Source: Coffea arabica
Taxonomy: Eukaryota > Streptophyta > Magnoliopsida > Gentianales > Rubiaceae
Reading direction: 5' to 3'
Assembly: GCF_036785885.1 (NCBI RefSeq)
Contig: NC_092312.1
Coordinates: 14,960,001 to 15,024,000, forward strand
DNA: 64,000 nucleotides
Shown here: positions 21,501-32,086 of the stretch, in pieces
How the letters are laid out: each line of letters opens with the position of its first letter
Numbering within the stretch: position 1 is the stretch's first letter
Position numbers and translations under genes: made by a program
Notes under the pieces: generated by a model
Database searches by the model: none
What the model saw: only the letters and a program-made list of their open reading frames with translations
What the model was told of the DNA's origin: nothing

Positions 21501-24165
21501 ATGTATAATGGAATCGGGCTTCAGACGCCGAGAGGTTCGGGAACGAACGGCTACATCCAGACGAACAAGTTCTTCGTGAAGTCAAAATCGAACAAAGTAG
21601 TGACGGATTCTTCGATTAAAGGCTTCGATGCCGGCCAGGGTACCGGCGGCGTGACCCGGAAAGCCAATAAGGAGATTCTGGAGCACGACCGCAAACGCCA
21701 GATCCAGCTGAAGCTCCTCGTTCTTGAAGATAAGCTTGTCGATCAGGGCTACACCGATGCCGAAATTGCTGAAAAGCTTCAGGAGGCTCGACAAAACCTG
21801 GAGGCTGCCGCCGCTGCTGAAGAAGCTGGCGGCCCTTCGGCAATCGTTGTCTCCTCCTCTGATAACAAGTATCGACACTTTCTACAGTCTGTTGATTTAG
21901 TTAATTGATTAGGGTTTCTTTTGTTGTTTTTCTATTGAGTGTTTTCTTTTTAGTCATTACTTGGATATAATTATTTGTTGATGGAACAATTAATTGAAAG
22001 TGACTGTTAGGGATTATGGATTTTTTTTTTTGAAATTAGTTGTATATTGTGCTAGTGATCCGCCTGTCCTGCATCGAACTTGTTGAAATGGCCAAAATAT
22101 TGTTTATCCCAACTCCTTTGCCCCTCTGACAATGACCAAACATTAAAAGAGTATTGTAGGCATGTTGCTTGCTGTCTAGCTACCTGTTGTCAAGAAGGAT
22201 GGTAATATCTGTAGGCTACTCTGAGAGTAACTATGACATGAAGGACAGGACTAATCACCTCCATTTACTGTTAGTGTACCCTTTTTTGGGTTTAGTTCTG
22301 GTTTTTCAAACTATGTAAAAGGCAAAATAGACTAGAATTGCTATGTAAATATATGTTATTTCTTTTAATTGCTTAGTGTTGTTGTAGATGTGATAACCAT
22401 CTTGAGTTTTCATTTCATCATTCTTGTAGTTGCTAGTCTTAAATATTTGGGTGTTTCTCTCAGGGTTTCAGACACACAGACACACCAAATAGCTGCTAGA
22501 AAGGAAAAGCAAATGGAAACCTTAAAAGCTGCTCTAGGGATTGGATCTGAAACTGACAAGCAAAAGAAGCAGCAGGGTGCTTGGGTCTTGGATTCTGAAG
22601 GTAGTGGCGAGGACGAAAAGATAAGAAGCGGGATCCTTGTTGATGCTGCTGGCTACGGCAACATTCATGAAAAGGATACCAAAAAAGAAAAGGTTCAAGA
22701 TACGAAGAGTAAGAAGAATGATAGTGAAAGAGATGCGACAAAGAATCGCAAGAAGAAGCAAGGGAGAAGAAGAGGTGAAGACTCATCTGATACAGACACA
22801 GAAGGGAAACATGCAAGAGAAACTAGCGGTAAGCGTGGAAAAAACAGGAGGGCAATTTCTAGTGATGATTCTGATTCTGATTCTGATATTGAGGAAAGGA
22901 GGCAAAAGTCAAGGAGGAAACACAGAAGTAGTAGAAAGCATGACAGTAGCTCCTCCAGTCCAGAGTCTAATTCTGATTCTAGTTCAGAGTCTGAATCTGA
23001 TTATAGTTCTGATGAGAAGCTGAAGCACAAAAGTCAAAAAGTTAAGCAACTGTCACGATATAAACGGTATGATTCTGAGGATGAATATAAGCGGTATGGT
23101 TCTGAGGATGAATATGACATTGGCAAGAGAAAAAGTGATAAAGAGAAGAAAAGGAGTCATCATAGCAGAGCTTCTGTGGCAGAGAAAGATGATAAATTGA
23201 AGACAGGGGATAAAGGGATGCAGAGAGGCAATAGAAAGTATGGTAATGGAAGTGATATATCTGAAGAAGAAACCAGAAAAACATTGGTGAAAACTGACAA
23301 AAGATCGCGCCGGCATGACACTGATGAGGACAGTTCTGATTCTGATTATGATGGGAAAAGGAGGACCAAGCGAGGTAGAAGACATGATTCTGATGAGGAT
23401 GATTATGAAATTAGGGGCAAGGCTTCTCTTGAGAAAAGCAGCAGGAGTGATTCAGACTCTGAAACTAGTGATCAGGGTCGTGGGAGGTATGAGAAATTTA
23501 AATCCAGTGAGAAGAGCAGAGGTGGTAACGAAAACAATGTGAGTGGTAGAGGTGGGGGAAGTGTAGTAAATGAGACATTCAAGAAATTGGAGCAGCTGCA
23601 ACAGTCAAAGCATGATGTAATGGATGGATCAAGGCAGGGCAATCAAGAGACGACAAGGGGTAAGAAGAAGATGGATGATGAAGATCGGGAAGGAAAGCTT
23701 GAGGTGAAGTCAAGAAGGCGAGATTCTGGTAAAGAGGCTGATAATGGAAGTCAGAGTAAATCACTAAGGAATGAGGAGAAGCAGGGTAGGGATGGCAGAA
23801 CGATTAGAAATGACCGAGGACAGGAACGTCGGGGCACTGGAAGGAATCACCGTGAGCTGCAGCATGGGGATAGGAGAGGGATTCAGGACGTTGAAAGGTA
23901 TGGACAGGATAGAAGAGGAAATAGGGATGAAGATAACAATCGGGGAAGAAAGCACAAAAGAGATGAAGAGGAAGAAACATATCGGGATCGTGAAAAAGAT
24001 GGGGAGCATCAAGAAGCGAGGTTGGAGGAAGAGCATGGGCGCAGAAAGAATGATAGGCATAGAGAACATGAGTCGTCCAAGAGAGGTCGATATGATGATT
24101 TGCATTCCAGTCGAGAAAGACGATATGATGATGATAGGCGTGATGAGCGGCGGTCTAGGCGCTGA
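21501..24165 (+). CDS. cwf21 / SRRM2-type pre-mRNA splicing factor (CWC21-like), two exons, 689 aa
   Basis: Proteins with an N-terminal cwf21 domain (yeast Cwc21, human SRRM2/SRm300) bind the spliceosome near Prp8. Exon 1 (21501-21868) starts [17 protein letters not shown], the hallmark of the family. It continues through [13 protein letters not shown] to a helical cwf21 motif ([19 protein letters not shown], about residues 78-96) and an alanine-rich stretch. A GTATCG donor follows, and a TCTCAG acceptor at 22462-22463 joins exon 2 (22464-24165) in phase at [16 protein letters not shown]. Exon 2 encodes a long disordered tail rich in K, R, S, D and E, with SDSDSD and SSSSPES runs and a final RDERRSRR. 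An ATG further left of exon 2 is intronic. It contains a short tandem repeat, [18 protein letters not shown]. Nuclear location is expected. Confidence 0.92.
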
Positions 24166-25721
24166 AACATGGTTAGTTGAGACTTGCAGCCAGTATCTAT
24201 CCACTCAAGGAAAGAATTGAGTTAGTTCTCTGCACTAAAACTCAACTCTGACCGGAAGAAGTTTTAATTGACATTCCATGTTGTGTTTACCTTTTAAAGA
24301 TTGGAAGTTTAAGCCTCTTGATGTTTTTACTTTTGTTCTCCAGTGGCTTCTATCTTTAAATTGGCTTCAACGGAAGCAGTCAGATAAGGCTTGAGTCAAA
24401 GATTTTTAAGACTGCTATTGTCACCTTTTTCTACTTTTGCCAGTTTAAAATTTTGACTTAAGTTTATTATATTTAGCAACATTGCAGCTCCTAATCTGAT
24501 GATATCTTTGTGATAAACTATATTTGGTGTCTCTCTGCATTTATTTATAAATTCCTTGTAGCGTCTCCTGCAAATGAAGAATGTTGTGATACAACTTTAC
24601 TTTCCACATTCTAAAAATGGTTGTTGCTTGTTTTGTGCTTATGGTTTTACAGCTTCCATTTGTAAGATGCAATTTGCTGTATTTGGTGTTACAAGTTATG
24701 ACATACTGATTTGCTTTAATTTTCTCAGGTTTCTTCCGTGCAGTGCTGGTTTCTCAGACTCTCTGCTAGGTCTGGGCCTGTCGAGGATTTGCATTGTAGC
24801 TAGGCGACCTGCTTTTATTTGATCATGTACTACTAGAAGATGTAAAATCTCTGCTGTCAGACCTGGTTTTCTGATGGGTTCTGTATCTGATTTTCCCTGA
24901 ACGTTTGATGTGAACTAAGCTTTTGTCTTCAAAACAGTTTGCTTGGCTCGAAGTTTGCTCATTTCAATGTCTGAGTTCTGATCACATATTGGTTCAAATT
25001 TTTTTTTTTGGGGGCTTTCTGTGTTGCTAATTCGTTTTAAGCTTCCAAGGACAAAACAAATCTTGCCTGCATTTCGCAGCTGCACCCTGTAAAAGATTCC
25101 AACAGAGCTGCTTTTGGTGAATGATTAGACTTATTGTCATCGAAGGGGTCAATAGTGGCAGGGCGTGTTTCTCCATTGGCTCTTGCTCGTCACCGATTGA
25201 AAGTCTGTCTCTAGAAATTAATTTCAAATAGGTTGTGAGCCAATCAAAGAACAATAAATACCAATAGCAGACTTTAAAGAAGAACTCGAGAATGTCTCCA
25301 GTTGCCTCAGTGAAGGTCGATCTTTTTCGGCAAATAGTGACCAAAGTTGCAAGCGCTTTCCTTCTGCTGTAAATTACTCCCCAGTCTCCCCAATTTAGAC
25401 AATTTGCTTGATGGTAGCTGAATGTTCGAAGGAAACAAATTCGGTTCTTAATCTTTTGAATCTAGATCAGAGAAGGACAATTGATAAAATTTGGTTCCTT
25501 ATTCTTTTTATTTTGAAAAAGAAAAGGACAATTGACGGAAGTTGGCCGTTTCAGCAAAACAAATTTCTGGAACAAAAAGGGCATTTGATTGAACTTGGTT
25601 CTTTATTTTTTCTATTTTGACAAAAAAAAAAAAAAAAGAGGATAACTGACAGAAGTTGATAATCGCTAAGAAAAAGTCACATGAAAAAGTTTAGTGTATA
25701 ACTATGATGGGGACCAAGAAC
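24166..25721 (+). other. 3' flank of the cwf21-type gene and intergenic sequence
   Basis: The first several hundred bases are T-rich, like a plant 3' UTR. Exon-like stretches flanked by AG/GT occur near 24730-24830 but have no recognisable protein product; they may be spliced 3' UTR. The rest shows repeated ggacaattga/ttggttcctta phrases (25460-25620), a small degenerate direct repeat. No other gene seen. Confidence 0.4.
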
Positions 25722-25960
25722 TTTTTTTTTTTTTTTTTTTTTTGGGGTCAACGGCAACAATTTCATTAAATCAATAATCACTATACAAATTAGGGCAACT
25801 GCTCTGCAATATCTACTCGAGCTGTCACGAGGAGTCAAGTTGGAAGACAATAATCTTTCCACTCAATTTCACCCTAACAAGTTCACAGCAAACTTTGCTA
25901 ATTTGTGGCTAATAGAGTATAAGACTTGCGTATGCATAATTTCATAATGCGAGCTCGCGT
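25722..25960 (-). mobile_element. LINE 3'-end fragment (5'-truncated)
   Basis: A run of 22 T on the plus strand (25722-25743) is followed by a sequence (ggtcaacggcaacaatttca, then ttaaatcaataatc and an agggcaactgctc phrase) typical of the 3' end of plant L1 elements read in reverse. The coding part is only a short degenerate stretch. The right boundary is approximate, and no target duplication was identified. Confidence 0.55.
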
Positions 25961-27039
25961 GGACACTCCCATTTTTATTAGGGATAATTCTAGAATTCTC
26001 GCTTAAGGTTTCTGACATTTTTGCAAGTCAAATGTGTTGTTGTTGGGCCATCTTTAAGGTTTCTGGCATTGTTGTTGTTGCAAGTCAAATTATTTCTATA
26101 ATTTTTTTTGGGCCCATTTCTGTTGAGTTGTTTCCGATAGTGACACATAAGAGGGGAGGAAAAGGATCCCCATAAAAAGTTGAGGAAAATTACGAGTTAG
26201 TTTGTCAAAAATGAATATCTCCAATATCAGACATTGGGTTACAATATAAGGAAGAGGTAGTAGAAGTTCTAGGCAGCAGCGAAACTAGAAATGCAATTCA
26301 GTACAGTCAAAACTTATCATTTGAAATTCTAATAAGAGAAGTTCGCACTCCCCAATTAGTTTTTTTCTGCTCCTTAGAGACATATTATTTAGCGAGTAAA
26401 TTAGAGTGTAAAATTGGAATGCGAATATCAATTCCCTTTTAATATTCCAACATGCTCCAAGAATGCGGCAAATGTATTCAAAAAGTGGAGCACATAATAT
26501 ATTATTCTACAATTGCTTCTAACGTGTTTTATGTCCTGATATCGTTGGATAACGTTCCCATACATGTAACCAAACAATTGAATTTCATCATATTTAGTGA
26601 TAATTAGCAACTTTTCAAATTTTCTCCTAGGCGCGCGTAGATCAACTAGTAAATCTTTAAACTAATCTTATACATGGTTCTGCGGAGAAAAAAATTGCAG
26701 TCATTTAGATTTACGGTCTGTTTAGTTTTATTACATTAGTGCCTGTAATTATTACATTAGTTTTATTACTCAAAGCTGAAGAGTTCAATTACTTAAAACC
26801 ATTTATCTTGGAAACCTGAGATAAGAAGGTTTTCATCCTGCAGTTTTGCAAGGGTCACGCCATAAATTGATCAAGAAATTTGTGAGTTATTGCGGGAATG
26901 TTTACCTATTAAAGTTGAATGCTTTTTTTTTTTTTTTTTTTGGGCTGTTGATTTCCGATTTGATTTCCTCAGAAGAGATGTTTTACTAATAGTATCAATA
27001 TTCTTTATTGAATTGTGTAATGTTCATCATGACTTCATT
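25961..27039. other. Intergenic sequence with a T19 run
   Basis: No gene recognised. Small direct repeat of tttctggcattgttgttg-like phrases near 26010-26090. A T run at 26923-26941 may mark another retroposed tail, but no element body could be identified next to it. Confidence 0.35.
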
Positions 27040-27800
27040 CTACATTTTGCAGGGATGTTTCTGAAAACAATTTCACAAATTTCACTTCATCTACAGGTAC
27101 CGTATCTCCAAACGTGTGCGAAAACTAGTTTGCTGAAATTGGCTTTGCCATGTATATATTTCGCATAGGGAAATGCATGTATGCAGGATGAGTATGCTTC
27201 GTTCTTTCTGTCTGTTCATAATAGGTTCTTATCATCCATTCTCAGGAACTTGTTTGCATGCTGCTCCAACACAAGCGATATTAAGTTGTGGCACTCTTAT
27301 TTCTTGGAATATTTCCTTCACTTTTAACAACAAAGCTCAGGGGATGCTGCTATTTACTAAGTGTCTCATTCCATTGAATGATATTTGATTGGATGTTTGA
27401 TTACAATGTGTAACTACTGCAGAAAACCACTTGTACATTAACTGTGGTGGGAATGCAGCATTAATAAATGGAAGTTATTAGGAAGCTGATCTGCAACCAG
27501 ATAGAAAATCAACTTTCTTTCCAAGTTGACAACAAAGCTTGAGGATACAGTAGTGTGGGAACATATCTGTTCGGAGACAGTAACCAGTACATGGTAAACC
27601 AAACCTGTGATATTTCCATGGCTGATGCACCCTTGTATGCTGGGGCTCGTGCATCTCCAAAATCCTTGAAATCTTATGGATTTTGTTTAAGAAATGATGA
27701 ATATGCAATTATACTTCACTTTGCTGAAATAGGATGGGGTGCTAAAACGGATGTTAGTATCAGGAGAAACAGATGGAGTTTTTGATGTGGAAATCCGGGT
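27040..27800 (+). pseudogene. Malectin-domain LRR receptor-kinase fragment (degenerate)
   Basis: The plus strand has the phrase LYINCGGNAALINGSY near 27430-27475 and, near 27600-27735, NQTCDISMADAPLYAGARAS then LKSYGFCLRNDEYAIILHFAEI. These match the extracellular malectin domain of LRR VIII-type receptor kinases, in which similar INCGG, YGFCL and LHFAEI blocks occur in this order. Stops and frame changes separate the blocks, and the sequence has no kinase domain. A stop follows soon after a change from the expected frame. Upstream, NFTNFTSSTG near 27070 may be the end of the LRR part. The fragment ends where a LINE remnant on the other strand begins. Confidence 0.7.
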
Positions 27801-27829
27801 ATCGAATCGATCCATTTTACTATAGCGCT

Positions 27830-28900
27830 GTCAACTGATAACTGGAGAGGTTGATAGAGATGACAACTGCAGGGCCACAAAGTACCGAGAGGTTTCAATA
27901 TAGAGGAAGCAGCCAGGATGTATACTTCCAAGTTCCTGATGACAGATTTTGGGAGGAAAAGGAAAGCATCGATACACCTGGATATTAAACCAGACGCACT
28001 TTATAAGCTGCAGTCTGCAATCCATCGGAAAGCTTCTTCAGTGCCCAGTGCCCACCCATTAATTCGGCAAGCGTATCAATAATAGTTTTACAATCTTTTG
28101 CAATCAGTTCAGAGGATAGTGAACGAAATCCTAAACATCTGGCTAGAAAACCTCTTTTTGCTATTTTATCAATAATTGCAGTATTGGCTCCCTAAAAACA
28201 TAGGCGAACCATACATGAGAAACTTCACACTTTTGCAGGTTGCGTTTCAATCCGAGCAATCGTTCAATCTCTCCAGTCAAGGACTTGCCAGTGCCACCAG
28301 CAAGAACTGAGATGATGATCATCAGAAAACTCGAGTCAGATATACCAAATTTATCGTCACTCTTGCGATGATAGTCAGCAATGATAATACCTCCGCAGCT
28401 AATAAGAACAATTATGTAGAAACAGAACCTTTTCCATTCTTGGAAACCCAAAAAAAGAAAAACCAGAGAATCATTGAAGTTCAGATAAAGTAGGCTGTGG
28501 AAATACGTTTGCGATTCCAAGGAATAAAAACAGAAGGAAAATCCAGAATTCGCGTATCCTCCAAAAATTCCCACTTATGACTTAACCGGATGGTATGATA
28601 TCCTTTCATCATATCAATCTTGAGAGCACACCTTGGTTTTCCAGAGTTTCCACGGCACCATCTCAAGTTCATGCATTAGAAGAACATTGTCAGCAAGTAG
28701 ACCTTCCCTTAAAATAGGCACTCTGTGAAGACCTAATCAAATCAGGCAGGACCACCTTCAAACATTCGGCAAGAACTTTAGAATAGCATTTTGTATACAT
28801 TGTTACAACATGATATTGTCCTCATGTCCTTCATGGTCATAGAAGTGCTCCCCTTAGGAATCAAAGCAAGAATATTGGCATCGAGCGCGACCAATTCCTA
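27830..28900 (-). pseudogene. Degenerate LINE reverse-transcriptase remnant
   Basis: On the minus strand, pieces of L1-type RT appear in the correct order. Near 28700-28880 there is a block like LIPKGSTSMTMKDMRTISCCN. At 28560-28650 comes the palm start CALKIDMMKGYHTIRL. Near 28200-28260 is LLGLKRNLQKCEVSH, and at 27910-28010 CRLQLIKCVWFNIQVY, the region after the RT palm. Many stops and frame changes separate them. The FADD catalytic block cannot be read. The element is old, much more decayed than the LINEs at 11 and 58 kb. Confidence 0.75.
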
Positions 28901-29619
28901 TGATTGGTGTTGAATCGGGTTGTTTAGAAGCCCTTTATTTGGGAGGGAAAAAAAAAACTCAAGATTCTCCAAACACCATTTTTTTTTTTACTAAATTATT
29001 ATTTTTCTAACCATTTTTTCATCTCACATAGTACAACATATTAGAAAACGTACTAAGTAAAAGTAGATATATAGAAAAATTTATCCAAATAATCTTCAAT
29101 CCGATCACTCCTGTTTAATGGCTTGAATAAAAGCCCACAACATTCCAACTTTTCACAAAAGAATCCACTCCAAATCCCATTTGCACCAATGGCTGTTCCG
29201 TATTTCATAGTACAAAATTAAGCTTTGTGGATTTCTTAATGAGTAACAGGAGCTTTTATAAGATGTTTGTGTGCCTCAAAAAAGGTTCTTTTAATCTCAA
29301 TCTTGACACTTCGAGAACTCAAACGGCTAACAGACCAAGGTCAAAGAATAAGGTTTGATGAAACTTAACAACCTCATGTTCTAGAACTCAGTGAGCTTAA
29401 TCTCCAAAGTCTAGAGAATTTATGTCACATGAAAAAAGTCAAATTGAAATTGGCCAAAGAAATACAAATAAAACCCTTTACCATCGAAACAAATTATCAA
29501 ATTATTGTTTACTTGTGTCTTTGCTTCCATGCTATTGTCAATGGCATTTCCAATTTGCAAATTTTGTAGTAAGGATAGGACTTGTTGTTACAATGGCAAA
29601 GTGATTTTTCCAAATAGTC
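28901..29619. other. Intergenic AT-rich sequence, no gene seen
   Basis: Short open frames without similarity; A and T runs near 28950 and 28980. Confidence 0.4.
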
Positions 29620-29761
29620 TTATGCCTTGTTTGGATTGCATTTTTCTGGATTTTTTTTTTTGTAGAAAAATTACTATAAAGATTTGATATATGTGAGGTA
29701 AAAAGGTGATTGAGAAATGTGTTCGCAGAAAACCTAAAATTGCTACCCAAACAAGGCCTTA
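29620..29761. mobile_element. Tourist-like MITE (PIF/Harbinger), 136 bp with TTA target duplication
   Basis: The element at 29623-29758 begins tgccttgtttgg and ends ccaaacaaggcc, inverted repeats with one mismatch. It is flanked by TTA on both sides (29620-29622 and 29759-29761). Sub-terminal sequences are also inverted (attgcatttttctg at the left; cagaaaacctaaaattgc at the right). Length, ends and TTA duplication fit Tourist-type MITEs, which are moved in trans by Harbinger transposases. Confidence 0.8.
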
Positions 29762-32086
29762 GGTTTAACTAAAGTCCAAATCAATCTCATTGTTAATAAT
29801 TAACTAAGTTCTGTTAATTGTCCTTTCTTTATTAATATTGGAACTATTTAGTGTTTAAATATGTTTTGGTTGAAACTTTAGGGACCGTTTAATCAATATT
29901 GAATTATTAAAAAACCAGATTTATTATTATTTTTTAAAATTCTGCAAGTTAATCTGGAGTAGCGTCAAAACTTTGGAGACTGAAACTGCAATCAACTTTT
30001 ATTTTTTTTTAGGCGGCATGCCTAATTGAATAAAAATAATGGATGTATTGGGGTATTTGATTTTAATGTTAAAATCACATTCTCTTTCGTTAATCTGATT
30101 TTGTCTATTATAACAAATTTACAATACATAACACAAAAAGTTTCTATTGCTGCCATAAAATTGCTATACAGTTTCTAAACTAAAATTTCATATATCCTTT
30201 TAAAAAAAGTTAAAATCAAAATCAGGCATAAGTTGCATCGCCTATTTTTTTCAGACATTGTAAGGAGAGTAAAACAATTCTTCTTTTGGTTAACTTTTCA
30301 TACATTTCGAATTTTACAATTATCACTTCGTCATATTTTGGTGAATCATTTGATGCTTTAGCTGAATATATCTTGGAATGCTCTTTTCCTTCAAAAATAT
30401 AATTCCATGCAATTCAAAAGTACAAAATAGTCTAAACATTAAGTAGCATTTTGGTAAAAAAAAAAAAAAAAAAGTTTAAGAAAAAACAGACTATTGAGTG
30501 AAAGAAATTATTTTGGGTGTCAGTTTGTGACCAAGCCTTACATAAACGTGTGCATAACTTTTATAATGGAACCTAGTATTTAAACTTACCAATTTGCGGT
30601 AAAAAAAAATAAAAACATTCTTGACTTTCTTTTTTAATACAGTTTAAGTTAAAGAGAACGATCATAATGGCAATAAAAGATAAAAATGTCCATCCGTTTT
30701 TTTTAAACATGATTTAAAGATTCAGGTAACGTGTTGCTTGTATGCATTTGAGTAGTTTAAAATACAATTTGTACGTTTTTTGGACATGAAAAGAAGATTT
30801 GAATAATGTATTGCTAGTAAGCATTCAATGTATTACTAGCAAGCAATCAAGTAGTTTAAAATACAACTTCGTATCAAAATAGTAACTGCTCTCGTAACGA
30901 GTATACTCCAAAATGGGTGGCAAAAATGGGACTTGGGGCAGCTACAGTTGTCAGATTAACTGTTTTTAAACGATATAATAATTCTCTTTAAACAGTTTGT
31001 AAATTTACGTGAAATATTTGTAAAAGTTCTCAATATATATGTAGTTATTTTGTACGGGCCTCACATGAATAGCAATAAAATATCATACACTTATTGTAAA
31101 GATATACAAACAGTTAAGAAACAATTCACGCAAATGGAGCTACCCTATTCAAGGACAATTGATCCAACAAAGCGTCCCTACCCAAGTCCGTAAAAATGTT
31201 GGTCAGCCACAATTGAAAGAGATTTGAACTTTGAAGGTCAAAGACGAAGTTGGACAGTTTCAAATTCCCACCCATTTTGATTGTCAAATATGTTGTCCGG
31301 AAAAAAATGAAGTAGCATCCAAGGAATAGATTACTGGGCCAACACAAGTTACAAGTTACTAGTTTAATTGATTGTCAAACATACTGTCGGGCTGTTTGGA
31401 ACCTGAATTTTTTGAAAGTTTGTTTAAAATTTTACTATAAAGTACTGTAAAATAAGACATATATTCTAACTTTGCAGGTTGTCGATGTGAAAATTATATT
31501 AATAAATGATTTATAAAAATTCATATAAATAACTTAAAGTCCCGAAATGAGTTGACCAGTAAGAAGCGTTCTTATTTAAGACTTTTCAATTTATACTAAA
31601 TAAAAAATAAAAACAAAAACAAAAATTAGGATATGCCTTATTTGTGATGGTGATGGGAAGTAAACCTTTCAAATTTTTAATTACAAAAAAAAAAAAAAAA
31701 AAAAAAGAAGAAGAGATGACCGGTCAACTGAGAATCATGCAAACACAGGAACAAACGCGTTTTCGTTCATTTTATCATCATTATTACATTTGTTGTAATA
31801 ATAGTCAAAAGCCTGCCTGCCTGCCTTGAACAAGCAAACAACCAACCAACAACACACGGGTCCAAAGTCCAACCTTGAGTCTGACTAACTCATCCAACAA
31901 GAACAACAATGCTAGTATAGAAACCTCCAAAATCAATTCCCCAAATTACTCCGTTATTTATTTATAATATCAAAAACCCACCAAGAAAACATCCCAAAGT
32001 TTCAATCTTTATTATAGAAAAGGGAAAAAAAGTCCAATGAAATATAATTCAGTGCCACTATTCAAGAAAAGCAGTGTGTGAAGCTA
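29762..32086. other. Intergenic AT-rich sequence upstream of CAD1
   Basis: A and T runs (for example A17 near 30457 and A22 near 31684) and many short repeats. A MITE-like left end (ctgtttggaacctgaatttt) lies near 31393 without a recognised partner. The last 150 bp before the gene may hold the promoter and 5' leader; a ttataatatc phrase near 31962 is a weak TATA candidate. Confidence 0.35.

Noticed and set aside
22369-22463. ATG and open frame before exon 2 of the cwf21-type gene
   Set aside because: This stretch is intronic: a TCTCAG acceptor joins exactly in phase with exon 1, and the peptide has no family similarity.
22496-24204. Open frames on the minus strand and in other plus frames across the cwf21-type tail
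   Set aside because: Shadows of a K/R/S/D/E-rich coding exon; no independent similarity.
32078-32086. In-frame GTG upstream of the CAD1 ATG
   Set aside because: Plant nuclear genes start at ATG; ATG 32087 gives a length close to the Arabidopsis protein.
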